Positions 57,442 to 64,000 of a stretch of DNA of 64,000 nucleotides are shown here, in pieces. The translations under genes and the position numbers were made by a program. A model generated the notes under the pieces. The model searched no databases. It worked only from the letters and a program-made list of their open reading frames with translations, and was not told the DNA's origin. Position 1 is the stretch's first letter; every line of letters begins with the position of its first letter. The DNA is taken from assembly GCA_903895725.1 (NCBI GenBank), contig CAITUV010000075.1, positions 56,341-120,340 of the forward strand, given 5' to 3'. This DNA comes from an uncultured Myxococcales bacterium. Its GTDB lineage: Bacteria > Myxococcota_A > UBA9042 > CAIXZC01.

Positions 57442-59336
57442 TCCCGTCTCCTTCGACCTGCCGCGTTCTGCTCGCCGGGTTGATGGTGCTCTGCAGTGCG
57501 ACCGCTCCGGCAGCGGAGGAGCCGACCCCGGGGAACGCAACCGCTGACCCGGCATCGGACGGCACGGGCAACCTGGCCGTCGAGAACCGCCTCGCAGACG
57601 CCGCAACCCTCTTCCTCGGAACCGTCGAGATCGGCCGGGTCGAGGCCGGCGCCACCAAGCAGATCTTCGGCCTGGCAGCCGGGCCCGCCACCCTCCGGGC
57701 CGTCGCGGATACGGGCCGGACCATCGAGCAGACCTTCGTCATCGAGCCGGATGCCACGCAGGCGTGGATCCTCCAGGACGGGCCGGGCCAGGTGCTGGTC
57801 CGCAACCACGTCGGTGAGACCGTCGAGCTGCTGGCGGACGGCCGCCCGCTCGGAGAGATTCAGCCCCTGGCCGCGCTTCGAATCCCGCTGCCGGCCGGTC
57901 CGCACCAGCTCCAGGCCCACTGCGTGCTGTGCGACCACGTCGCGACGCACCCCGTCGTCGTCCTGGGCGGTGCGTTGACCGAGGTGGTCCTCGGCCCGCA
58001 ACCCGGGCGCCTCCTGCTCGTCAACGGGACGTCGGAGCCCCTCACCTTCCACCGCAACGGCAAACCGCTCACCCGGGTCGAGCCGGGGACGCGGGCGGAG
58101 CTGGCCGGACAGCCGCTCGGCCGCCACCTCGTCGAGGCGGTCACGGTCAAGGGGGCACTGGTCAAGCGGGAGACCCTGCAGATCGTGCCCCGCGAGGAGG
58201 GCACCGCCACCCTCGAGGTTGCCCAGACGTCACTGCTCGTGCGCATCCGAAACGATTCCGGAGAGACCGTCCGCGTCTTTGCCGAGCTGGCGCCCGAGCC
58301 TCCGGAGATCCCCTCCGGCACCGAGGGCACCGCCCGACTCCCGGGCCTGTCCGGTGTCGTGAAGATCAAGGGGATCGTCACCGGCAACCGGTACGACAAG
58401 CAGGTCTCGGGTACCCCCGGCAGCGAGGTGGCCATCGCGCTCGCCCCCGTCTCGATGGGGGTGACCGTGCACAACGCCACGACCCGCTCCATCCAGCTCC
58501 TTCTGGACGGCTCGAGCCTGGCCGAGGTGCCGCCGGGGGAAACCCTGGTGCGCAACGGAGTGCCGCCGGGAAGGCATCGGCTCGAGGCCCGCTCGGGTGA
58601 GGAGCGATTCGACGAAGTGGCCTTCCAGCTGCGGGGCGGAGACTGGTTCTCGTGGCCGCTCGAGGAGAAGCTCGGCTCGCTCCTCGTGCGCAACAGGACG
58701 CCGGAAGAGCTCGAGATCCTGCTGGACGGGGCCGGTGCCGGCAAGCTGCCCCCCGGAAGCAACTCCCTGCTGGAACGGCTGCCCGTCCGGACCCTCACCG
58801 CCACTGCGCGAGGGCTGAGCGGACGCCTCCACGCACTCACGTTCTCCTCCAAGGCTGGCAGCAAGGTCGAGTGGGTAATCGAGCCCGAGTCGGGCGGCGT
58901 ACTGCTCCAGGGGCTGGCCGGCACATCGGCAACCCTGTTTGCCGACGGACTGGAGGTGTGCCGGATCGAGCCCGATTCGCCCGACCCCCGGCCCGTTCCC
59001 CTGGCGTCGGGTCCCCGAATCCTCCGCATCGTCCGGGCCGACGGAACCGAGCGGATCGGTACCGTCCAGGTGGTGCAGGAGCTCTACACCCCCTTTGCCG
59101 CGGCCGGAACCGACCCGGAAATCGAGCTGCGCAACCGGACCCCTGACCGCCTCGTCCTCACCGTCGACGGCCGCCAGGCCGGGGAAGTCGAGGCCGGGGC
59201 CACGGTCGAGCTGCTCCTCTCCGGCCCCGGCGCGCACACCATCCACGCCACGTCGCCCGACGGAACGGGCTCCTGGCGGCTCGAAAACGTTCCATTCAAG
59301 GCAGGGGCCCGATTCGGCTGGACGGTCGGGGAGTAA
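57438..59336 (+). CDS. Exported protein of about eight tandem PEGA-like beta modules
   Basis: The 632-residue product has a signal peptide ending near APAA (residue 26). The rest is built of about eight repeats of 70-85 residues. Each starts like LLVRNRTPEELEILLDGAGA (variants GNLAVENRLADAATLFLG, VLVRNHVGETVELLADG, GVTVHNATTRSIQLLLDG and IELRNRTPDRLVLTVDG), then a Pro/Gly turn, and ends GPHQLQA, GRHRLEA or GAHTIHA. This strand-turn-strand form resembles PEGA domains, which are surface or periplasmic binding modules. No catalytic residue is apparent. The next gene, a rhomboid, starts 3 bases after the stop. Confidence 0.75.
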   Translation: MIPSPSTCRVLLAGLMVLCSATAPAAEEPTPGNATADPASDGTGNLAVENRLADAATLFLGTVEIGRVEAGATKQIFGLAAGPATLRAVADTGRTIEQTFVIEPDATQAWILQDGPGQVLVRNHVGETVELLADGRPLGEIQPLAALRIPLPAGPHQLQAHCVLCDHVATHPVVVLGGALTEVVLGPQPGRLLLVNGTSEPLTFHRNGKPLTRVEPGTRAELAGQPLGRHLVEAVTVKGALVKRETLQIVPREEGTATLEVAQTSLLVRIRNDSGETVRVFAELAPEPPEIPSGTEGTARLPGLSGVVKIKGIVTGNRYDKQVSGTPGSEVAIALAPVSMGVTVHNATTRSIQLLLDGSSLAEVPPGETLVRNGVPPGRHRLEARSGEERFDEVAFQLRGGDWFSWPLEEKLGSLLVRNRTPEELEILLDGAGAGKLPPGSNSLLERLPVRTLTATARGLSGRLHALTFSSKAGSKVEWVIEPESGGVLLQGLAGTSATLFADGLEVCRIEPDSPDPRPVPLASGPRILRIVRADGTERIGTVQVVQELYTPFAAAGTDPEIELRNRTPDRLVLTVDGRQAGEVEAGATVELLLSGPGAHTIHATSPDGTGSWRLENVPFKAGARFGWTVGE

Positions 59337-59339
59337 CCC

Positions 59340-60074
59340 GTGATTCCGCTCAAGGACGATACCGCCAGAGAGCGGATCCCCCTACTGAACTATCTCATCA
59401 TCGCAATCAACGTGGCCGTCTTCTCCCAGGAGCTGGTCCTGGGCGACTCGGTGGACGAGTTCGTGAGCCGGTTCGGACTGGTCCCCAGTACCATGACCGT
59501 CGGGATCGCGGACGGGTTCTCGCCCGAGGTGCACCTCCTTCCCTGGCTCACCCACATGTTCATCCACGGGGGATGGCTCCACCTGCTCGGCAACCTCTGG
59601 TTCCTGCACATCTTCGGAGATAACGTCGAGGACCGCCTGGGACGGTTCCGATTCCTGGTACTTTTCTTCTCCGGAGGGCTCATCGCGGGACTGGCCCAGA
59701 TCATCACGTCCCCGGGTGACTCCACCCCCATGGTCGGTGCCAGCGGTGCCATCTCAGCCATCGTCGGGGCCTACCTCGTCCTATACCCCAGAGCCAGGAT
59801 CCTGACGCTCCTGCCGATCTTCGTGCTGTTCTACTTCGTGCGGATTCCGGCCTTCATCTTCATCGGACTCTGGTTCGGGCTCCAGCTCCTGTACGGCTAC
59901 ACGTCGCTCCTGTCGCAGTCGACGGGGGGGGGGGTCGCCTGGTGGGCCCACGTGGGGGGCTTTGCCGCCGGGCTGGTGCTGGCCTTCCTCCTGAAAGCTG
60001 GGACCGTGGCCCGCCCCCGAGTCGAGCTGGCCCGCGGTCGCATGAACGTGCTGCGGAGGCGCTCCGATGGCTAG
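59340..60074 (+). CDS. Rhomboid-family intramembrane serine protease
   Basis: A 244-residue membrane protein with six TM helices. The catalytic Ser is in GASGAISAIVG (near 135), the His in WWAHVGGFAAGLVL (near 204), and HLLGNLWFLHIFG supplies the conserved HxxxN. TWLTHMFIHGG-like LTHMFIHGGWLHLLG is the family's L1/TM2 pattern. The start is GTG 59340, set by position right after the previous stop (3 bases). The gene overlaps the following one by 8 bases. Substrates are unknown; membrane proteins of the same cluster are possible. Confidence 0.93.
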   Translation: MIPLKDDTARERIPLLNYLIIAINVAVFSQELVLGDSVDEFVSRFGLVPSTMTVGIADGFSPEVHLLPWLTHMFIHGGWLHLLGNLWFLHIFGDNVEDRLGRFRFLVLFFSGGLIAGLAQIITSPGDSTPMVGASGAISAIVGAYLVLYPRARILTLLPIFVLFYFVRIPAFIFIGLWFGLQLLYGYTSLLSQSTGGGVAWWAHVGGFAAGLVLAFLLKAGTVARPRVELARGRMNVLRRRSDG

Positions 60075-63000
60075 GAAGAAGCGATCTGCCCTCCTACTCG
60101 TCGTTGCGCTCACTTTTCTTCCCGTTGCCGCCCCCGCCCTTGCCGTCGAGCGGGAGCAGGCGCTCGCCCTGATCGACGGGGGCAAGGAGCTGCCCTCACC
60201 ATGGACCCTCGAGGACGTCTCGGTCGATTCGAGCCAGATCGTCTTCGCGTTCCGCTCCCCGGACATCGGGTCGGTCTCGGTCGTCGCGGAGGCCAGGAAT
60301 CCGGAACAGCCCAGCTTTGCGGCCACCCGGAACCTCAATCTCTCCTATGTCGTTCCCGCCACTGGGCTGACCGAGGTCCAGGAAATGGCCGTCGGCCGCT
60401 TCATGAAGGAGCTCTCGAAGATCGTGGAGCGCAACGATACCGAGCCCCTGTTCCCCCTCCCGCCCGCGGCCCCCGCTTCTTCCGGCAACGAGGGGGACGG
60501 CGGAAGCAACAGCGGTCCCTCCGGTCGCGGCGGCCACGACCCGGGACACGCGGGCTCGGGCACCGGGCTCGACGGACAGGCCGGCCGCAACGGGATCGAC
60601 TACGGCGGCGTGTCGGCCCAGACCCCGTCGGCAGCAGGGTTGCTCGTGGTGGATGCCCTGCTCTGGGTCCTCGGCCTGGCCGGCCTCGCCCTGGTCGTCC
60701 GGGTGGTGACCCGCGAGCTGCGCTCCTGGGGGCGGGCTGCCGCCATCGGCACCGTGCTCCTGGTGGCACTGTCCGCCCTGGTCCGGTTCGTGTGGGTCCC
60801 GCACGTGACCGTCCAGGTGGGGATGGGACATCCCGTCATCGCATCCGCCCTGACGCTCGACGAGCTGCCGCGGTACGGGGCAGCGGGGCCCCTCCTGTAC
60901 CACGCGCTGTTCCGGCTCCTCCCCGCTGGAATGGAGTCCGTGCTTCGGCTTCACACCGTCCTGTCTCTGCTCAACGTGCTGCTCCTGGCCACGTGGTTCC
61001 TTCGGTTGACCCGGGGTTTCCGGGGCCTTCCGACCGACCCCGGCCCGGTGGGGCGCTTCCCGCTGTTCTCGCTGGCCTGCGTCGCGTTCCTGGCCTTCAC
61101 CCCCCTGTTCCTCCGGGACGGCAACTCCGAGAGCCTGCTCGTCCCCGCCGTGTTCCTGCTCTTCTCCGGTGCCCTCCTGGTGCAGGAGCATGCGATGAGC
61201 AGCACCCTCGACCGGCAATCCGCCCCGAATTCCACCGGCCAGGGAGTCGAGGGTCTCCCGTCCCCGGCTCCGGGCCGATCCGCCGACCCCGGCGGGATGC
61301 CTCGGACGCTGCTTCTTTCGGCCGGGGTCGTGCTGCTGGCGCTCGGCTCGCACATGCGGCCGGAGCTGCTGCTGGTGGCCCCGATGCTGGCGGTCGTCAC
61401 CCTCCTGCCCTACCGCGGCAGCGGGCTACCTTTGCGACCGCTCGTGGCCGCAGCGGCCGCCCTTCTCGTCCTGACCACGCCGTATGCCTCGTTCGTCTCT
61501 GCAGCCGTGGCGGAGGAGGCCTCCCGAGGCAATCTCTCTGCAGACCGTTTCGCCCCGCACCTCATGGTGTTCGACTTCCTGTGGCGCAACCTCTTCTTCA
61601 AGCCGCTGTTCTTCCCGGCCGGAGTGACCGCCCTGTTCGTTGCGACCCTGGCAGCCGGGGTGGCCTGGCGGCCGGCAAGACCGCTGCTCCCCGTCCTCGG
61701 CCTGGCCCTGGTCTGGATGTCGCTGTACCACGTCGACTTCAACGACGAGTCCATGCTGCGCCTGCACGTCCCCGGGATGATGCTCGTGACCCTGGCGGCC
61801 CTGGCTGGGCTGCGGCTCCTGGAGCTCCGCCTGTCGGTCCCCGCCTGCGCTGCAACCTCGGGAGAACGTGCCGGTTCCGACACACCGTACGATCATGCCG
61901 GGACGCCCTGTCTTCCCGGTCATCCTGGAGCAGTCCCTCTCCCCGGTCGTCGGGGCGTGGTGCGCCGCTTCCTCCCCGCCGCGGTGCTGCTGCTTGCCGC
62001 CGGGAGTGCGGCTCCGACTGCGTGGCACGTGTTCTTCCCCACGAGCTACCAGGTCCAGGACCGCCTGTTCCCGCAGCTGGTGGCGGCCCTGCCGTCCGAG
62101 CCGGTGAGCTTCGTGTCCCTCACCGGCCGGGACATGCCGGATCGGGCGTGGTCCGAGGCCTCCCTGGCCGAAGATCCAAACCGGGAGGGGGCACCTCCCG
62201 TGCATCGCTTCTTCCCGTCCTATCTGCTGCAGCCCCCCCTCCGATCGGACCGGTTGATGTCGGTGACCGAGTTTCGCGACCGGCCGGACCGTAGCCGGCG
62301 CACCTTCTTCTTCCTGAGCGCCCAGTGCTATGCCATGCGGGAGCCGTTCGGGTACGAGGAATGGGGGGTGGACCCGGATCCGCTGCGCCTGATGCACCCG
62401 GCCTGCCGGTGGATGCTGGTCCGCCACGTGCCTGTGCCGGTCCTCCTGTTCCGTGTCCCGGCGCACGGGGAGTTTGCTGCCCCGTTCCAGTGGTATCCGC
62501 CGTCCCTGAAGGAGATGACCATCGGACTGTTCGAGCTGAAGCCGGGCGATTCCACCGGGAAGCCCCCGCGGGATTCGTTCACTCGGGTTGCGGGAGAGTA
62601 TTTCACCCGGGCACGGGAACCCCTTCTCACCGGGGACTTCGACCAGGCCCGACGGATCCTCACGGATGCGGAGGGGCTCCTCGTGGACAGCACGGCCCTG
62701 TGGGATTCACTGGCCTCGATCTACTTCCTGGAAGGGGCACGCAAGGACGATCCGGAGCTGCTGCGGACCTCACTCGACTATCTGCTGAAGATCGCGGACA
62801 AAGACCTCCGCTACCCGGAGATTCTCAAGAGCATCGGGGCCGTCCACGCCCGCCTCAAGCTCTTCCTCACCGATGACCAGGATGCCGTCTACATCCGCGA
62901 CCGGCTGGCCCGTGACCCCGACGACCTGGTAGGGCTCTGGCTCGAGGCGGTACGCCTGTTCTACACCCATGAGCACTACGAGGAGAGCCTGGTACTGCTG

Positions 63001-63372
63001 CGGCGGATCCTCGAGCGGGTCGATACCGATCCCCGGGTGTACGTCTACGTGGCGCTCGACCACTTCTACCTCGGCCGCAAGGCCGAAGCCGAGGCCGCGG
63101 TTGCGAAGGCCATCGAGGTGGCCGACGGCTCCGACCCCGACGCGTACTACGTGCGGTCGATCATCGTCCGGGACCGGGACCTGGAGCTGGCAGCGCAGGA
63201 CATCCAGCGGTACCTCGACATGTCGGAAGGGCCGGACAAGGTGCGCAACGAGGTCAAGCAGAAGTGGCTGCGCGAGGAGCTCAAGAGGCTCCGGGAAGGC
63301 CGCCCGTCGCCCTGGTGGAAAGGCGGCGGCCACGACGAGCCCTGGACCCGGGTCGCTCCGGAGCACGAGTGA
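60067..63372 (+). CDS. Large membrane protein with GT-C-like TM core and TPR-like C-terminus
   Basis: The 1101-residue protein has a signal peptide (LLLVVALTFLPVAAPALA), an N-terminal extracytoplasmic region (about 25-180) ending in a Gly/Ser-rich linker, then about eight to ten TM helices between roughly 195 and 650 with a loop containing FTPLFLRDGNSESLLVPAVF, a pattern seen in GT-C glycosyltransferase-like proteins. The last third (about 840-1101) is helical with TPR character (YPEILKSIGAVHARLKLFLT, YVYVALDHFYLGRKAEAEAA, VAKAIEVADGSDPDAYYV). The stop is at 63372, followed by repeat DNA. An acidic residue pair near the start of the TM part could be catalytic, but I cannot be certain. Confidence 0.65.
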   Translation: MARKKRSALLLVVALTFLPVAAPALAVEREQALALIDGGKELPSPWTLEDVSVDSSQIVFAFRSPDIGSVSVVAEARNPEQPSFAATRNLNLSYVVPATGLTEVQEMAVGRFMKELSKIVERNDTEPLFPLPPAAPASSGNEGDGGSNSGPSGRGGHDPGHAGSGTGLDGQAGRNGIDYGGVSAQTPSAAGLLVVDALLWVLGLAGLALVVRVVTRELRSWGRAAAIGTVLLVALSALVRFVWVPHVTVQVGMGHPVIASALTLDELPRYGAAGPLLYHALFRLLPAGMESVLRLHTVLSLLNVLLLATWFLRLTRGFRGLPTDPGPVGRFPLFSLACVAFLAFTPLFLRDGNSESLLVPAVFLLFSGALLVQEHAMSSTLDRQSAPNSTGQGVEGLPSPAPGRSADPGGMPRTLLLSAGVVLLALGSHMRPELLLVAPMLAVVTLLPYRGSGLPLRPLVAAAAALLVLTTPYASFVSAAVAEEASRGNLSADRFAPHLMVFDFLWRNLFFKPLFFPAGVTALFVATLAAGVAWRPARPLLPVLGLALVWMSLYHVDFNDESMLRLHVPGMMLVTLAALAGLRLLELRLSVPACAATSGERAGSDTPYDHAGTPCLPGHPGAVPLPGRRGVVRRFLPAAVLLLAAGSAAPTAWHVFFPTSYQVQDRLFPQLVAALPSEPVSFVSLTGRDMPDRAWSEASLAEDPNREGAPPVHRFFPSYLLQPPLRSDRLMSVTEFRDRPDRSRRTFFFLSAQCYAMREPFGYEEWGVDPDPLRLMHPACRWMLVRHVPVPVLLFRVPAHGEFAAPFQWYPPSLKEMTIGLFELKPGDSTGKPPRDSFTRVAGEYFTRAREPLLTGDFDQARRILTDAEGLLVDSTALWDSLASIYFLEGARKDDPELLRTSLDYLLKIADKDLRYPEILKSIGAVHARLKLFLTDDQDAVYIRDRLARDPDDLVGLWLEAVRLFYTHEHYEESLVLLRRILERVDTDPRVYVYVALDHFYLGRKAEAEAAVAKAIEVADGSDPDAYYVRSIIVRDRDLELAAQDIQRYLDMSEGPDKVRNEVKQKWLREELKRLREGRPSPWWKGGGHDEPWTRVAPEHE

Positions 63373-63389
63373 CCCCGGGTGCGGGCCCG

Positions 63390-63461
63390 CATCCCCCACC
63401 CACGGCACATCCGCATCCCCCACCCACGGCACATCCGCATCCCCCACCCACGGCACATCCG
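63390..63461. repeat. 24-bp tandem repeat, three copies
   Basis: Three exact 24-base units, each containing CCCCACCCACGGCACATCCG, begin 18 bases after the stop of the last gene. Both flanks share GTGACCCCGGGT (63369 and 63466). Confidence 0.92.
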
Positions 63462-63602
63462 CAGGGGTGACCCCGGGTCCGCTCCCGGACCCGGGGCTAT
63501 AGTGGGCCGAGGTGGGGCACAGGCCGTTGGGCCACCCCCCGGTTCCCCGGGGGGTTCAAAGGATGGGGATCGGTCGGGTAGAGAATGGGCACATCCGCCT
63601 CT

Positions 63603-63875
63603 GCGCTCGGCACATGTCATCCTGACGCCCCCGACGCACGGCCCGTTCCCCTGGCTGTGCCCCTCTGGAGGCGGCGGAAGGAACTCGGCCGATGCGCCCG
63701 AACGGCCGCAGGACCTGCGGCCGATGGGTGCGCACAGCCGCAGGCCCTGCGGCCGTGCGAACGCAAGAAAGCCGAGGTCCTTCGCTCCCGGTAGGGCGGC
63801 AGATGTGACTTCATGAGCTGAAGGGCCGGGTCGCTCAGGAAGACGTGCCGAGCATGGGGGCCGTTGTGTGCCGGT
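63603..63875. repeat. Composite intergenic repeat element, copy 2
   Basis: Blocks A (about 63603-63690), B (about 63700-63780) and C (about 63785-63865) match those at 14965-15300 in the same order and direction. Block B is represented by two palindromic cores here, including a perfect stem GGCCGCAGGACCTGCGGCC, against about 2.8 units in copy 1. The stretch 63462-63602 before it holds no gene and no clear feature beyond a GGTGACCCCGGGTCCG-rich hairpin region. Confidence 0.8.
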
Positions 63876-64000
63876 GCCCACGGCACATCCGCATCCCCCA
63901 CCCACGGCACATCCGCATCCCCCACCCACGGCACATCCGCATCCCCCACCCACGGCACATCCGCATCCCCCACCCACGGCACATCCGCACCCCCCACCCA
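63876..64000. repeat. 24-bp tandem repeat running off the window end
   Basis: Four full 24-base units start at 63892, with partial units on both sides; the last reaches the window edge. The unit is the same as at 63390-63461 and as the single block D at 15320. On the minus strand it would read GDADVPWV repeats, but there is no start signal or ribosome site and I do not call a gene. Confidence 0.92.

Noticed and set aside
63147..63977. Minus-strand repetitive protein (GDADVPWV repeats) at the right edge
   Set aside because: It arises from the 24-bp minisatellite, overlaps the end of a good plus-strand gene, and has no ribosome site.
1..64000. tRNA, rRNA, riboswitch, transposase or phage genes
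   Set aside because: I looked for conserved tRNA arms, rRNA motifs, DDE or integrase signatures and phage structural genes by eye and saw none. A covariance-model scan would be needed to exclude small RNAs.

Overview
The window is high-GC bacterial DNA with dense, mostly overlapping gene packing. I infer an uncultured member of the Myxococcota (former Deltaproteobacteria). The evidence is the secretome: many lipoproteins and exported proteins with Cys-rich repeats (CDDGxxC, CGNGxxE, GxDGCGGxCG types), MYXO-CTERM-like tails (GC motif, hydrophobic helix, basic end) on two proteases, and a MopE-like metal-binding motif. The signalling set also fits: a GGMG-type Ser/Thr kinase, an FHA-AAA+ activator, a PilZ protein and a REC-HD-GYP protein. 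I found no rRNA, tRNA, transposase, phage gene or CRISPR array.

Layout. 0-10.6 kb: partial holA; a double-hotdog hydratase; an arylpyruvate-catabolism set on the minus strand (iorA, iorB, ADP-forming acyl-CoA synthetase); a four-gene unit fmdB-like, queC, inositol-monophosphatase-like, TPR lipoprotein; and a metallo-beta-lactamase-fold enzyme. 10.7-14.7 kb, plus strand: TetR regulator, HEAT-repeat secreted protein, HAMP membrane protein, and a fused sugar dehydrogenase/acyltransferase. 14.75-15.4 kb: a gene-free island of intergenic repeats. 15.4-25.3 kb: a secretome cluster (Cys-rich SGNH hydrolase lipoprotein, gingipain-like C25 peptidase, Cys-rich lipoprotein, small exported protein plus matrixin metalloprotease), followed by a 51-bp hairpin repeat array. 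25.4-30 kb: plsB, a dCMP-deaminase-like gene and a TGS GTPase. 30-36 kb, minus strand: an envelope operon (sulfatase-like membrane enzyme, outer-membrane barrel, GT-C-like membrane protein, metallophosphatase lipoprotein). 36.2-40.5 kb: HU, CTP synthase and a Ser/Thr kinase.

40.5-56.6 kb is a long minus-strand block. Read in transcription order it encodes a 1301-residue lipoprotein with three cohesin-like modules, a 787-residue exported protein with an N-terminal dockerin-like EF-hand pair, an FHA-sigma54 activator, a PilZ protein, a REC-HD-GYP c-di-GMP phosphodiesterase, two lipoproteins, threonine aldolase, GtrA, a small protein and a PEGA protein. The adjacent cohesin-like and dockerin-like genes beside c-di-GMP signalling genes are the best candidate here for an undescribed system: a possible non-cellulosomal surface assembly. 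56.9-63.4 kb, plus strand: a conserved small protein, an exported protein of about eight tandem beta modules, a rhomboid protease and a large membrane/TPR protein, closely spaced. The window ends in a second copy of the composite intergenic repeat seen at 15 kb, with 24-bp tandem arrays running off the edge.

Two short repeats of the CCCTGAGCGCAGTCGAAGGG type lie in frame inside coding genes, at 13.75 kb and 49.17 kb. All functional calls are from reading the sequence; no search was run.
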